Translations under genes and position numbers: made by a program
The notes under the pieces: model-generated
The model's input: only the letters and a program-made list of their open reading frames with translations
Databases searched by the model: none
What the model was told of the DNA's origin: nothing
Shown here: positions 9,601-18,512 of the stretch, piece by piece
How positions within the stretch are numbered: position 1 is the first letter of the stretch
How the letters are laid out: each line of letters opens with the position of its first letter
From: Bacteroidaceae bacterium
GTDB lineage: Bacteria; Bacteroidota; Bacteroidia; Bacteroidales; Bacteroidaceae
Direction of reading: 5' to 3'
DNA: 39,361 nt
Assembly (NCBI GenBank): GCA_024401215.1
Contig: JAKSLL010000029.1
Span: 1-39,361 of the forward strand

Positions 9601-11095
9601 GAATACCTTGAGGACGCTCCTTTTCTATTACTCTTTCAACGAAATAGGGTGTTACGGGCAGATAATAAATCTGATCTGCCACTCCTTCACTTGTCTGGAC
9701 GGTGGCAATGTTTGGATTGATCAGGATGGTTTCGATTCCCTCCTCACGCATCGCCTTCAAAGCCTGCGAACCAGAGTAGTCGAACTCACCAGCCTCACCA
9801 ATCTTGAGCGCACCAGAACCAAGCAGCAACACCTTGCGAGGCTTTGCCTGAAGCTGCGCTCTTTCGCGGTCAGAAAGACGATTTTCGTTGAAGTCGGGTG
9901 TGTCGCCGTTCAGATAGGTTACAAACCAGTCGAAGAGGAATTCTGTATCAACAGGTCCGGCACAAGCTTCGGGGTGGAACTGTGCAGAGAACCAAGGATA
10001 CAGTTTATGGCGAACACCCTCGTTAGAGCCGTCGTTCATATTCACGAACAAGGGTTCCCAGTCATGAGCCAGCGTGCTGGCGTCAACAGCATATCCGTGA
10101 TTCTGAGTAGTAATGAAGCAACGTTCCGTTCCCACCATTCTCACGGGCTGGTTGTGACTACGATGACCGTACTTTAATTTATAGATAGTTGCACCGGCAG
10201 CTTTCGAGAGCAACTGGTTACCCATACAGATACCCATGATAGGACGTACGCTGCTGCCTCTCTGAATCTCGTTGTCGATGAATTTCTTTATGTTGTCTAC
10301 CGTGACTGAGCAAGTGTCCGGGTCGCCTGGACCATTGGCCAGGAAGAGGCCGTCGAAGCCCATCTTGCCATCCTTGTCCAGTTGGTTGAAATCGTAGTCC
10401 CAAGGCACGCGGATGACCTCTATTCCACGGTTGAGCAGACAGCGAAGGATGTTTGCCTTCACACCACAGTCAACGAGTACGACCCTTTTCTGACTCTTTG
10501 CCTTCACTACGGGAACAGCATCTTCCGACAGTCGATTCAAGGGTTCAGAGTAGATGTTGGGATCGTAGGTTAATATGCGGTTGCAACTAACCTCTGCCAC
10601 GAAGTTGATGCCTTCGTACTGGCCGAAGTCCTCTGCCTTTTCGTCGGCAAACTCGATGCGTCCAAGCATGCTACCCTTTTCGCGCAGCACCTTGGTGAGC
10701 TGGCGCGTGTCAATGCCCGTGATGCCAGGTATCTGTTCGCGCTTCAGCCAGTCGGCCAGCGACTCCTTGGCGTTCCAGTGGCAATATTCGTCGCTATAGT
10801 CGCTCACGATAATGGCACTTGCGTATATTTTGTCGCTTTCCATGAAGGTTGGCAGTCCGTTCTCTTCCATGCGAAATTCGGGAACGCCATAGTTGCCCAC
10901 CAATGGAAAAGTAAGAGCCATCAACTGACCCGCATAACTGGGGTCGGTGAGGCTCTCAGGATATCCCATCATGGCAGTATTGAAAACTACCTCGCCGGCT
11001 ACTGCTTTTTCGTAGCCAAAAGAAAAACCTTGAAATGTCGTTCCGTCTTCAAGCACCAGACGGACAGGTGTCTTTGCAGAATTCGATGACTTCAT
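6632..11095 (-). CDS. carAB: Fused carbamoyl-phosphate synthase (CarA-CarB single polypeptide)
   Basis: 1487 aa in one uninterrupted frame. It makes carbamoyl phosphate from glutamine, bicarbonate and two ATP for pyrimidine and arginine synthesis. Residues 1-about 390 are CarA: an N-terminal small-subunit domain, then a class I amidotransferase with C290 (GICMGNQ) and H374/E376 (QFHPE). A linker at about 391-418 joins to CarB (about 419-1487), which has both ATP-grasp halves (the first with GSGALKIGEAGEFDYSG, the second with GSGAYRIGSSVEFDWCG) and the C-terminal MGS-like allosteric domain (STGTTKEKTA). All expected catalytic residues are present and each half is full length. In most bacteria these are two genes; the fusion recalls eukaryotic CPS II/III. 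Two reading frames on the opposite strand are shadows. Its promoter is at 11159-11189. Confidence 0.96.
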   Translation of the reverse strand: MKSSNSAKTPVRLVLEDGTTFQGFSFGYEKAVAGEVVFNTAMMGYPESLTDPSYAGQLMALTFPLVGNYGVPEFRMEENGLPTFMESDKIYASAIIVSDYSDEYCHWNAKESLADWLKREQIPGITGIDTRQLTKVLREKGSMLGRIEFADEKAEDFGQYEGINFVAEVSCNRILTYDPNIYSEPLNRLSEDAVPVVKAKSQKRVVLVDCGVKANILRCLLNRGIEVIRVPWDYDFNQLDKDGKMGFDGLFLANGPGDPDTCSVTVDNIKKFIDNEIQRGSSVRPIMGICMGNQLLSKAAGATIYKLKYGHRSHNQPVRMVGTERCFITTQNHGYAVDASTLAHDWEPLFVNMNDGSNEGVRHKLYPWFSAQFHPEACAGPVDTEFLFDWFVTYLNGDTPDFNENRLSDRERAQLQAKPRKVLLLGSGALKIGEAGEFDYSGSQALKAMREEGIETILINPNIATVQTSEGVADQIYYLPVTPYFVERVIEKERPQGILLSFGGQTALNCGVKLYESGVLEKYGVQVLGTPVQAIIDTEDRELFVQKLDEIGVKTIKSQACETIAEAREAAAKLGYPVILRAAYALGGLGSGFCDNEEELNKLAEKAFSFSPQVLVEKSLKGWKEIEYEVVRDRFDNCITVCNMENFDPLGIHTGESIVIAPSQTLTNAEYHKLRALAIRIIRHIGIVGECNVQYAFDPVSEDYRVIEVNARLSRSSALASKATGYPLAFVAAKLGLGYGLFDLKNSVTKTTSAFFEPALDYVVCKIPRWDLGKFRGVDRELGSSMKSVGEVMAIGRTFEESIQKGLRMIGQGMHGFVGNKELKIDDIDAALKAPTDKRIFVIEKAFFADYTIDQIHELTKIDKWFLEKLLHIYHINSRLRETSFAEITPALMLEAKVYGFTDFQIARGLKMEKEMDIEQAMLQIRSKRKEMVIVPYVKQIDTLAAEYPAHTNYLYLTYSAVAHDIQFEHDLRSIVVLGSGAYRIGSSVEFDWCGVQALNTIRKEGYRSIMINYNPETVSTDYDMCERLYFDELTFERVMDIVDLEIPRGVIVSTGGQIPNNLAVKLDEQNVTILGTQAKYIDNAEDRDKFSAMLDRIGVDQPEWSALTSMEDVNAFIDRVGFPVLVRPSYVLSGAAMNVCSNQEELERFLTLAANVSKKHPVVISKFMQNTKEVEMDAVARNGEIIAYAISEHIEFAGVHSGDATIQFPAQKLYVETVRRIKKISTQIARELNISGPFNIQYLARDNEIKVIECNLRASRSFPFVSKVLKINLIELATRVMLGLPVEKPSKSFFDFDYVGIKASQFSFNRLQKADPVLGVDMSSTGEVGCLGEDVNCALLKSMLSVGLSIPKKTVLLSTGTTKEKTAMLDAARMLKDNGYELYATGGTSKFLSENGIENTLVHWPSEPEMKPQALDLLHDHKIDMVVNIPKDLTVGELTNGYKIRRAAVDLNVPLITNSRLAAAFIRAFCTISLDDLAIRSWQEYK

Positions 11096-11158
11096 AAAGC
11101 TGTCGCTCTTTACCTTATTTTATATAATAAAGAAATATCGTTCATTTCTTTCCGCTTG

Positions 11159-11189
11159 CAAAAGTACACACTTTTTCGATAAAAAACAA
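11159..11189 (-). promoter_or_regulatory. Promoter of the carAB fusion gene
   Basis: On the minus strand: TTG (11189-11187), 20 nt, TACTTTTG (11166-11159), a full -7 match. The leader would be about 57 nt. No pyrimidine-responsive attenuator could be recognised in it. Confidence 0.65.
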
Positions 11190-11419
11190 GCCATTTTAAT
11201 AAAATCTACACACGCGGATAGCATTTTGCACAAGAATCAATGTTTTTGAAAACTTTTAGTAAGCATAAAGCGGTAAAATGCGCAACAAAGAAGGAGTTGT
11301 TGTTTACAGTTTGATTCTCTCGTCCGTTCGCCAGTTTCTTGCCCATTGAACTCTCAATTTTAAGACTAACCGCACATCGATGACCAAATTGAAGCGTAAG
11401 TGACAAAAAATAATGCGAC
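11190..11419. other. Intergenic stretch between divergent promoters, no gene seen
   Basis: The 394-bp gap between carAB and the thioesterase gene carries a promoter at each end. In the middle 230 bp I see no convincing coding sequence, strong hairpin or repeat. The one open frame there (66 codons, minus, 11206-11406) has no recognisable protein character. It could hold regulator sites. Confidence 0.5.
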
Positions 11420-11453
11420 TTTGGACGTCTTTCGATTTAAATTCGTATCTTTG
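11420..11453 (+). promoter_or_regulatory. Promoter of the thioesterase/oxidoreductase operon
   Basis: TTTG (11420-11423), 22 nt, TATCTTTG (11446-11453). The spacing is slightly long for the consensus, but the -7 box is perfect and lies 36 bp before the ATG at 11490. Confidence 0.6.
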
Positions 11454-11489
11454 CAATTGTGAACTAGACTAAAACATTGTAAATGTCAA

Positions 11490-11966
11490 ATGGACATAAG
11501 AAAGATCATAAATCCCTGGCAAGGGATGGAAGGGTACAATTGCTTCGGATGTTCGCCCGACAACCCCTTTGGCTTGCACCTTTGTTTCTATGAAGATGGA
11601 GACGATATCGTGACAAGATGGAAGCCTTCGGACAACTACCAGGGTTGGCTGAACACCCTGCACGGAGGCATTCAGGCTCTACTTTTGGACGAGGTGTGCG
11701 GTTGGGTCGTGACACGCAAGCTGCAAACCGCCGGAGTAACGAGCAAGATGGAAACGAGGTACAAGCGCCCCGTGGCAACCAACCAGGGCGAAATAACCGT
11801 TCGCGCGCACATTCGTGAACAAAAACGCAACATTGTACTCATCGATGCAACCTTGGCCGATGCCGAAGGCAACGTCTGCACCGAAGCCACCTGCACCTAC
11901 TTCGCCTTCCCCCAGGAAAAGGCAATCAAAGAAATGAATTTTAAACCTTGTAATACTGAAGACTAA
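11490..11966 (+). CDS. PaaI-like hotdog-fold thioesterase
   Basis: 158 aa. Hotdog-fold acyl-CoA thioesterases hydrolyse acyl-CoA to free acid and CoA. The hotdog helix signature is TLHGGIQALLLDE (about 56-68), with H58-G59-G60 and the acidic D67/E68 as likely active-site residues. An N-terminal NCFGC motif (C18, C21) before PDNPFGL is also seen in THEM4/PaaI-like relatives. The start is fixed by the promoter and by an out-of-frame ATG at 11483 being unusable. The stop codon shares one base with the next start (TAATG), so it is translationally coupled to the oxidoreductase. The acyl substrate is unknown. Confidence 0.85.
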   Translation: MDIRKIINPWQGMEGYNCFGCSPDNPFGLHLCFYEDGDDIVTRWKPSDNYQGWLNTLHGGIQALLLDEVCGWVVTRKLQTAGVTSKMETRYKRPVATNQGEITVRAHIREQKRNIVLIDATLADAEGNVCTEATCTYFAFPQEKAIKEMNFKPCNTED

Positions 11967-12943
11967 TGGAAAAAATCAGAGTTGGCATAATTGGAGCAGG
12001 ATGGATTGCCCATAAGATGGCACAAGCATTAGCCCCTCTCACAAACGCTGAGGTAATAGCCATCGCATCCCGTTCAAAGGAGAAAGCAGACGAGTTTGCC
12101 GACGAGTATGGCATCGAAAAGCGCTTTGGCAGCTACGAAGAACTTGTTGACGACAAGGACGTTGACCTCGTTTACATCGCCACTCCTCATTCTCACCACT
12201 ATCCCCATGCCAAGCTTGCCCTTGAGCACAACAAGCCCGTCCTCGTTGAGAAGGCATTCACGGCCAACGCACGCGAGGCAAAGGAACTCATAGAGATGGC
12301 ACACGCAAAAGGCGTCTTCATCACCGAGGCCATCTGGACTCGCTACATGCCTCTATCCCACAAGGTTAAGGAACTGATGGAGAGCGGCATCATTGGCGAG
12401 CCCCGCATTCTCACAGCCACCCTCTGCTACATGATGGAGAACAAGGAGCGCATCGTTCGCCCCGAACTCTGCGGAGGTGCCCTACTCGACCTGGGCGTCT
12501 ACGTCCTAAACTTCGCGCGCATGTACTTCGGAACCGACATCGTTCGCACAGTCACCAACGTGCATCTCGGCCCCACCGGCATGGACCTTATGGAGAGCAT
12601 CTCGCTCAGTTTTGCCGATGGCAAGATGGCTAACTTGCAGTCAGGCGCCCTCACGCTCAATGACCGCCAAGGCATCGTGAGCGGAACGGACGGCTACATT
12701 CGTGTGGACAACGTCAACTGCCCCGAACTCATCGAGGTCTATCGCAACTACGAACTGGTGGAGCGCATCGAGCGTCCTGCCGAGATGGTCAACGGATATG
12801 AGTACCAGGTGCTTGAATGTAAGCGTTGTCTCGAAGAGGGACTTCTGGAGTCGCCCATGATGCCTCATGCCGAGACAATCTCTATCATGGAGCAGATGGA
12901 CAGCCTCCGCGAGGAATGGGGTGTACACTACCCAATGGACTGA
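11966..12943 (+). CDS. Gfo/Idh/MocA-family NAD(P)-dependent oxidoreductase
   Basis: 325 aa. A Rossmann domain with GAGWIA (G10-A-G12) binds NAD(P); the family lysine is in VEKAF (E95-K96). The C-terminal alpha/beta substrate domain is complete (GGALLDLGVYVLNFA near 172). Members oxidise or reduce sugars, inositols or related polyols; this one resembles the dihydrodiol-dehydrogenase-like branch, so no substrate is assigned. It overlaps the thioesterase stop by one base, and the aldolase-like gene starts 25 bp later, which suggests one transcript. Confidence 0.9.
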   Translation: MEKIRVGIIGAGWIAHKMAQALAPLTNAEVIAIASRSKEKADEFADEYGIEKRFGSYEELVDDKDVDLVYIATPHSHHYPHAKLALEHNKPVLVEKAFTANAREAKELIEMAHAKGVFITEAIWTRYMPLSHKVKELMESGIIGEPRILTATLCYMMENKERIVRPELCGGALLDLGVYVLNFARMYFGTDIVRTVTNVHLGPTGMDLMESISLSFADGKMANLQSGALTLNDRQGIVSGTDGYIRVDNVNCPELIEVYRNYELVERIERPAEMVNGYEYQVLECKRCLEEGLLESPMMPHAETISIMEQMDSLREEWGVHYPMD

Positions 12944-12968
12944 AAATCAATACTTGACAGATACAAAA

Positions 12969-13997
12969 ATGATACATTTTGACTGCGACTACATGGCAGG
13001 AGCGCATCCCGAGGTGCTCGAGGCCATCGTACGAAATAACACAACCCAGACCTCTGGCTATGGCGAGGATGACTTCTGCCGAGACGCCAAAGAAAAGATA
13101 CGCCAGGCTTGCGAGGCGCCCAATGCTGCAGTACACTTCCTGGTTGGCGGCACACAGACGAATGCGACCGTCCTGGACGGACTCCTTCGTACAACAGAAG
13201 GGGTTATCGCTGCCGAGACGGCGCACATCAACGTTCACGAGGCCGGTGCCATCGAACTGACCGGTCACAAAGTCATCTCCCTGCCTTCACACGATGGCAA
13301 GCTGTGCCCCGATGAAGTAGACCAATATCTTAGGGACTTCTACGCCGACGACACCTGGACCCACATGGTTGCTCCCGGTGCCGTTTACATTTCGTTCCCC
13401 ACCGAATTTGGAACCCTTTACAGCAAGGACGAACTGACCCGCCTTTCGGAAACATGCCGTGCCTACGACATTCCCCTCTACATCGACGGGGCACGACTGG
13501 GATTCGGTTTGGCAGCATCTGCCGACCTCACCCTACCCGACCTGGCACGTCTTGCCGACGTTTTCTACATTGGCGGAACCAAGATGGGGGCCTTGTTCGG
13601 CGAAGCCGTGGTCTGCAACAACGAGAAGTTGCTTCCACACTTCTTCACCCTGATGAAGGCCCACGGATCTGTCCTCGCCAAAGGCCGACTCTTGGGCATG
13701 CAGTTTGGTGCCATGTTCACCGACGACCTCTACTTGCGCATTGGTCGCCACGGCGTCCAACTGGCCAAGGAACTCCGTTCGGCTTTCGAGGAAAAGGGCT
13801 ACAAAACCTTCATCGACTCCCCTACCAACCAGCAGTTCTTCATTCTGCCCAACACGCTTATCGACAAACTGTTGCCCGAGGCCAGCTTCGAATACTGGGG
13901 ACCTCGTGGCCAAGAGGAGTCAAAGGTACGCTTCGTCACGTCTTGGGAGACGAAATCTGAAGATATTGCTGCGCTGAAGGCTCTGCTGATGGATTAA
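12969..13997 (+). CDS. Low-specificity L-threonine aldolase-type PLP enzyme
   Basis: 342 aa, fold-type I PLP enzyme of the threonine aldolase/beta-eliminating lyase family, which cleaves L-threonine (or allo-threonine) to glycine and acetaldehyde. The start is placed at 12969 (MIHFDCDYMAGAHPEV), the usual N-terminus; an upstream in-frame start would add 34 residues that overlap the previous gene. K205 in GGTKMGALFG should hold PLP, D173 (YIDGARLGFG) should contact its ring nitrogen, and H86 is the likely stacking histidine. The product glycine could link to one-carbon metabolism, as with fhs upstream, but the two units are far apart. Confidence 0.88.
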   Translation: MIHFDCDYMAGAHPEVLEAIVRNNTTQTSGYGEDDFCRDAKEKIRQACEAPNAAVHFLVGGTQTNATVLDGLLRTTEGVIAAETAHINVHEAGAIELTGHKVISLPSHDGKLCPDEVDQYLRDFYADDTWTHMVAPGAVYISFPTEFGTLYSKDELTRLSETCRAYDIPLYIDGARLGFGLAASADLTLPDLARLADVFYIGGTKMGALFGEAVVCNNEKLLPHFFTLMKAHGSVLAKGRLLGMQFGAMFTDDLYLRIGRHGVQLAKELRSAFEEKGYKTFIDSPTNQQFFILPNTLIDKLLPEASFEYWGPRGQEESKVRFVTSWETKSEDIAALKALLMD

Positions 13998-14024
13998 ACA
14001 GAACAAACAAAATAACAAGAAAAG

Positions 14025-14777
14025 ATGAACATTTTGCAAAATACCAAGAGCGTACTTCTTACGCTGGCAGTCCTCTTTGGCTGCCTTTCGAACAGCCATG
14101 CACAAGGCGAAGTAGACCATTTCGTGACCAAAAAGGGAACCAAGGTGGACATGTACTGCATCAAGCACGGCAGCGTGCGCATGCAGATTGGCAACAAGTG
14201 GCTGTACGTGGACCCCGTTACCGATAAAGTACAACCTGTCACCGACTACACAAACCTGCCCAAGGCAGACGTCATTCTTATCACACACGAGCATGCCGAC
14301 CACCTCGACGCAAAGGCCATTGAGCAACTGACGAAAAAGGGCACCGTCCTGATTGTCAACCCTCGCAGTTCGGAAATCCTTGGTGGCAAGGGTTCCATCA
14401 TGAAGAATGGCGACGAGCAAAAGGTGGCCAAATGGAGTGTCTCTGCCGTGCCAGCCTACAACTCTTCGCCCGACAAACAGCAGTTCCACCCCAAGGGACG
14501 CGACAATGGTTATGTCCTCGACATCGAAGGATTCCGCATCTACATCGCAGGAGACACCGAGGACATTCCCGAGATGGAGAACATCAAGGACATCGACGTG
14601 GCCTTCCTGCCCTGCAACCTTCCCTTCACCATGACGCCAGAGCAAGTGAGCAAGGCGGCACGCACCATCAAACCCAAGGTGCTCTTCCCCTATCACTACG
14701 GACAGACTGAAATTCAGAAGGTTGCCCAGTTGCTGGAAGGAACCAATGTTGACGTAAGAATCAGACAATATCAGTAA
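14025..14777 (+). CDS. Exported metallo-beta-lactamase-fold hydrolase
   Basis: 250 aa. It starts with a signal sequence (about 1-26), with a possible signal-peptidase I site after SHA; C20 in LFGC could instead be a weak lipobox. The metal-binding motif is HEHADHLD (H88, H90, D92, H93), and later histidines follow in the FPYHYGQ block. The layout resembles UlaG/YtnP-like and UPF0173 metal-dependent hydrolases rather than antibiotic-degrading beta-lactamases. It follows the aldolase by 27 bp and precedes clpS by 22 bp, so it may share a transcript. Substrate unknown. Confidence 0.82.
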   Translation: MNILQNTKSVLLTLAVLFGCLSNSHAQGEVDHFVTKKGTKVDMYCIKHGSVRMQIGNKWLYVDPVTDKVQPVTDYTNLPKADVILITHEHADHLDAKAIEQLTKKGTVLIVNPRSSEILGGKGSIMKNGDEQKVAKWSVSAVPAYNSSPDKQQFHPKGRDNGYVLDIEGFRIYIAGDTEDIPEMENIKDIDVAFLPCNLPFTMTPEQVSKAARTIKPKVLFPYHYGQTEIQKVAQLLEGTNVDVRIRQYQ

Positions 14778-14799
14778 AAAAACTACAATTCGGGAACGG

Positions 14800-15102
14800 A
14801 TGGCCAACACGCAGACTTCGCATTCGACGAGCACAAAATTCAAGGTCAAGGAACCTTCCATGTACAACGTCATCATGCACAACGATGACATTACGACGAT
14901 GGACTTTGTCGTCATGGTGCTGAAAAGCATCTTCCGGAAGTCAGCCGAGGATGCGGAGACCATCATGCTCAAGATTCACAACGAAGGCAAGGCGGTGGTG
15001 GGCACGTATTACAAGGATATTGCCCAAACAAAGGCATATTACACGATGGACCTGGCCCGCCAAAACGGATTCCCGCTTAAACTGACAATTGAAGAAGCAT
15101 AA
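14800..15102 (+). CDS. clpS: ClpS, N-degron adaptor of ClpA
   Basis: 100 aa. ClpS binds proteins with bulky N-terminal residues and hands them to ClpAP. The pocket motif NDDITTM (28-34) contains N28, D29, D30, T32 and M34, and H60 (KIHNEG) aligns with the E. coli pocket histidine. The N-terminus (about 1-18) is a flexible polar extension. It is 3 bp upstream of clpA. Confidence 0.92.
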   Translation: MANTQTSHSTSTKFKVKEPSMYNVIMHNDDITTMDFVVMVLKSIFRKSAEDAETIMLKIHNEGKAVVGTYYKDIAQTKAYYTMDLARQNGFPLKLTIEEA

Positions 15103-15105
15103 TTT

Positions 15106-17565
15106 ATGATAGAAGCCATATTCCAGATAGACAAAGAAAAATGTACCGAAAGGGTCATCGAGAGCATGACCGCAACGCTCGACTCGTTCAAGCAGCACTA
15201 CTCAGAATTTGTGACGCCCGAGCATCTGCTGTACTCCATTTCGTGGCAGAGCGAATTCCTAGCCTACTGCCTGCAGTCTGGCGTTGATCAAGCCGAGTTG
15301 CACGGCGAACTGGCCAACTTTCTGCAGCGTCTGGATTCAATTCCTACTGAGGATCAAGAACTTATCGTGATGCCTTCCATGCAGTTGGGAGAACTCACCG
15401 ACCATGTAAAGCAGACGTGGGAGGAAATGAACCAAAACGAGTCAAGGTCCTATGTGAATCCCATAACCGTGGCAGACATAATTGACGGCATCTATAGGCT
15501 CGACGACTCATTTGCCCATTACATTCTGGAGAAGAATTTCGGCGACGACGCCGTGGCAACTGCCGAGGGAATCGAACTCATGTATGCCGAAGACATCAAC
15601 AAATACATCCAGAGTCATCCCAAGCCCGAGCAGGTCAACTCGAAGGTCATCACTCAGGCCTACATCAACGGCGAGAAGATTGACATCAACAAACTTTCAC
15701 CCGATGAACTTTATGGCAAGCTGATGGCAAGTGCCGGTCGGCTCATGGGAGCCTTAGGCTCGCTGGGTCAGGGCTTTGGACAAGAGAAGACAGCCAAGAA
15801 GCAAAAACGCGAGCCTTGGGAAGACCTCGTCACCTCGATAAGCGACACGTATAAGCAGAAGAATCCGCTTATCGGTCGTGAAGCAGAACTCAAACGATGT
15901 ATCCGCGTTCTATGCCGCAAGGACAAGAACAACCCGCTCTTCGTGGGCGAACCGGGTGTCGGCAAGACGTCGCTCATCTACGGCCTTGCCCGTCTCATCG
16001 ACAATGGCGACGTTCCCAAATGGTTGAAGGACAAGCAAATCTACGCCCTGAACATGGCGTCTATCGTGGCTGGTGCCAGCTTCCACGGCGAGTTTGAGAA
16101 GCGCATGACCAGCGTGCTGGAAGGTGCCAAGAATCGTGGCAACTGCATCATCTACATCGACGAGATTCACACCATCATGAGTTCGGGCGGAGGCAACAAC
16201 ACGACCAACGCTGCCGACATGCTGAAGCCATACCTCGAAGATGGCAGCATACGCTTCATCGGCTGCACTACCTATCAAGAATATAACAAGAAGATAGCAA
16301 GCAACAAGGCTGTTGCACGCCGTTTTCAGCAGATTGACGTCAAGGAACCCACGGTTGAGGAAACCATCGAAATCATCGACGGACTGCTTCCCAATTACGA
16401 AGAGCACCATGGCGTGCGTTACGATGCTGAGGCCATACAGTATGCTGTGAGACAAAGCGATGCCCTCATCCACGACCGCTTCCTTCCGGACAAGGCCATC
16501 GACATTATCGACGAAGCTGGCGCCTATCTTCAGCAGAACCCTCTGCTTGGCAAGAACGGAACTCCAAAAGCAACACGATATCAAAAGGTTAGTGTAGATA
16601 TTATAAAGCACATCTTGACCGACGTTTGTCGCATCGACGCTAAGGCGTTGACCAGTCAGGACAACTCAGAACTGAAGAACCTGGACAAGCGAATCCGCAA
16701 CGACATCTATGGCCAGGACGACGCCGTAAAGCAGATTGTCCGCTCCGTCATGATGTCGAAAGCAGGCCTTTTGGAACCCGACAAGCCCATCGCCTCACTC
16801 TTGTTTGTTGGCCCCACAGGTGTGGGAAAGACGGAGGTCTGCAAGGTGCTGGCACAACAGCTTGGCATCGAGCTGGTCCGCTTCGACATGAGCGAATACA
16901 CCGAAAAGCATGCCGTGTCAAAACTCATCGGTTCACCCGCCGGATACGTGGGCTATGAAGAGGGCGGACAACTGACGGATGCGATTCGCAAGACCCCCAA
17001 CTGCGTGCTATTGCTCGACGAGATTGAGAAGGCACACGCTGACATCTACAACATTCTCCTGCAAGTCATGGACTACGCCCGACTGACCGACAACAAGGGC
17101 AACAAGGCCGACTTCCGCAACGTCATCCTTGTCATGACCAGCAACGCCGGTGCTCAATATGCGGGACAGGCTGCCGTAGGCTTTGGCGGCGGGCAGACCA
17201 AGGGACAAGCCATGCTGGCAACCGTCAAGAAGACCTTCAAGCCCGAGTTCCTCAACCGTCTTTCGGGTACTGTTGTCTTTAACGAGATGGACGAACACAT
17301 GGCCAGCCTCATTCTCGACAAGAAGTTGCAGCAACTCTCTTCTCGCCTGGCATCCAAGAACGTAGCGATGAAGCTCACCAGCAAGGCACACAAGTTCTTG
17401 CTTGCCAGAGGTTTCAACACACTCTACGGAGCACGCGAGATGGATCGCGTCATACAGCAGCACCTCACTCCGCTCCTCATGAACGAAATCCTTTTTGGCA
17501 AGTTGAAGAAGGGTGGAAATGCCACTATCGAACTCGACGGCGAAGACCTGAAGTGCATCGTATAA
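15106..17565 (+). CDS. clpA: ClpA-type AAA+ unfoldase
   Basis: 819 aa, longer than E. coli ClpA (758). It unfolds N-degron and other substrates and feeds them to ClpP. Layout: Clp N-domain (about 10-140), a longer than usual linker (about 155-250), D1 with Walker A GEPGVGKT (281-288) and Walker B IIYIDE (348-353), then D2 with Walker A GPTGVGKT (569-576) and Walker B VLLLDE (634-639). There is no ClpB/ClpC-type middle coiled coil between D1 and D2. VGF (691-693) in D2 fits the ClpP-docking [IVL]G[FL] loop. No clpP is in the window, so it must lie elsewhere. The clpS-clpA-aat order completes the N-degron pathway. Confidence 0.94.
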   Translation: MIEAIFQIDKEKCTERVIESMTATLDSFKQHYSEFVTPEHLLYSISWQSEFLAYCLQSGVDQAELHGELANFLQRLDSIPTEDQELIVMPSMQLGELTDHVKQTWEEMNQNESRSYVNPITVADIIDGIYRLDDSFAHYILEKNFGDDAVATAEGIELMYAEDINKYIQSHPKPEQVNSKVITQAYINGEKIDINKLSPDELYGKLMASAGRLMGALGSLGQGFGQEKTAKKQKREPWEDLVTSISDTYKQKNPLIGREAELKRCIRVLCRKDKNNPLFVGEPGVGKTSLIYGLARLIDNGDVPKWLKDKQIYALNMASIVAGASFHGEFEKRMTSVLEGAKNRGNCIIYIDEIHTIMSSGGGNNTTNAADMLKPYLEDGSIRFIGCTTYQEYNKKIASNKAVARRFQQIDVKEPTVEETIEIIDGLLPNYEEHHGVRYDAEAIQYAVRQSDALIHDRFLPDKAIDIIDEAGAYLQQNPLLGKNGTPKATRYQKVSVDIIKHILTDVCRIDAKALTSQDNSELKNLDKRIRNDIYGQDDAVKQIVRSVMMSKAGLLEPDKPIASLLFVGPTGVGKTEVCKVLAQQLGIELVRFDMSEYTEKHAVSKLIGSPAGYVGYEEGGQLTDAIRKTPNCVLLLDEIEKAHADIYNILLQVMDYARLTDNKGNKADFRNVILVMTSNAGAQYAGQAAVGFGGGQTKGQAMLATVKKTFKPEFLNRLSGTVVFNEMDEHMASLILDKKLQQLSSRLASKNVAMKLTSKAHKFLLARGFNTLYGAREMDRVIQQHLTPLLMNEILFGKLKKGGNATIELDGEDLKCIV

Positions 17566-17609
17566 ACATCGTCGAAGCATCATATATAATAAGTTAAAGC
17601 GAAGAAAAG

Positions 17610-18287
17610 ATGATCTGCAGACTATCAGACGATCCCTATCTGTTCCCCAACCCCATCTACGGTGAGGAAGACGGACTCATAGCGGTTGGTGGCGATCTCT
17701 CACCCGAGAGACTCATCACGGCCTACAGTCTGGGCATCTTTCCTTGGTATGGTTTTCGCGAGAACGAAGAAATCCTCTGGTGGTGTCCGATGGACCGCTT
17801 CGTCATCTTCCCCAAAGAGATTCACATCAGCCATTCGATGCGCCAGCTCATCAAGAAGGGAACCTACGAAGTAACTGTAAACAAGGCTTTTGAAGACGTC
17901 ATACGAGGTTGCAGTCAAGCAGACGAGCGCTATCACCAGCGAGGAGCCTGGCTTGGCGACGACATGATGGAGGCGTACAAGAAGCTGCACGATCTGCACG
18001 TCTGTGCATCCATCGAAGTTTGGGACAAGACCGACCTGGATGAGCAGGGAAACGCACGACTTGTCGGTGGACTCTATGGCGTTAACCTGGACAACAATTT
18101 CTTCGGAGAAAGCATGTTCAGCCTTGTACCCAGCGCCTCCAAGCTGGCCTTGATCTACTTGGCCCAACTGCTCGAAGACACGGGAGGCATCATCGACTGC
18201 CAGTTTGAGACGGACCATCTCAAGACGATGGGCGGACGCCACATTCCTTACTCCGAATACATGAGGTATCTGAATCCCGAAAAATGA
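17610..18287 (+). CDS. aat: Leucyl/phenylalanyl-tRNA-protein transferase
   Basis: 225 aa. It adds Leu or Phe from tRNA to proteins with N-terminal Arg or Lys, making them ClpS/ClpAP substrates. Conserved features include LGIFPWY and WWCPMDRFV in the N-terminal half, and FFGESMFS (E167) and DCQFETDHLKTMGGR (Q198) in the C-terminal half, where E. coli has its catalytic Glu and Gln. It follows clpA by 44 bp. The three genes together form a compact N-degron degradation unit. Confidence 0.94.
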   Translation: MICRLSDDPYLFPNPIYGEEDGLIAVGGDLSPERLITAYSLGIFPWYGFRENEEILWWCPMDRFVIFPKEIHISHSMRQLIKKGTYEVTVNKAFEDVIRGCSQADERYHQRGAWLGDDMMEAYKKLHDLHVCASIEVWDKTDLDEQGNARLVGGLYGVNLDNNFFGESMFSLVPSASKLALIYLAQLLEDTGGIIDCQFETDHLKTMGGRHIPYSEYMRYLNPEK

Positions 18288-18332
18288 GACTTTGAACAAG
18301 AATTTTTTTAAACGTTAAAACAATAGAACATT

Positions 18333-18500
18333 ATGATTGGAACTACAGAAATCATCCTTATTGTAGTGGTTGTTCTCCTCCTTTTTGGAGGCAAGAAGAT
18401 ACCCGAGTTGATGCACGGAATGGGCCGTGGAGTTAAGAGCTTCAAGGACGGAATGAAGGGCATCGACGCCGACGAAGAGAAGGAGCAGAAGAAAGAGTGA
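18333..18500 (+). CDS. tatA: TatA/E-type twin-arginine translocase subunit
   Basis: 55 aa, too short for most gene finders. A membrane helix (about 5-18) is followed by the FGGKKIPELMHGMGRGVKSF block (18-37) that forms the TatA amphipathic helix, and an acidic tail (DADEEKEQKKE). TatA oligomerises to let folded Tat substrates cross the inner membrane. It ends in TGA at 18498-18500, just 12 bp before tatC and in the same frame as tatC. Confidence 0.88.
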   Translation: MIGTTEIILIVVVVLLLFGGKKIPELMHGMGRGVKSFKDGMKGIDADEEKEQKKE

Positions 18501-18512
18501 GTCGGTCGCCCC

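Noticed and set aside
14025-14777. Beta-lactamase (antibiotic resistance)
   Set aside because: The metal motif belongs to the wide metallo-hydrolase superfamily and the layout is UlaG-like; nothing points to beta-lactam hydrolysis.
13920-14972. Long minus-strand reading frame of 350 codons over the metallo-hydrolase gene
   Set aside because: It runs opposite to a clearly conserved gene (HEHADH motif, signal peptide) and crosses into the aldolase and clpS genes. Its protein has no recognisable family pattern.
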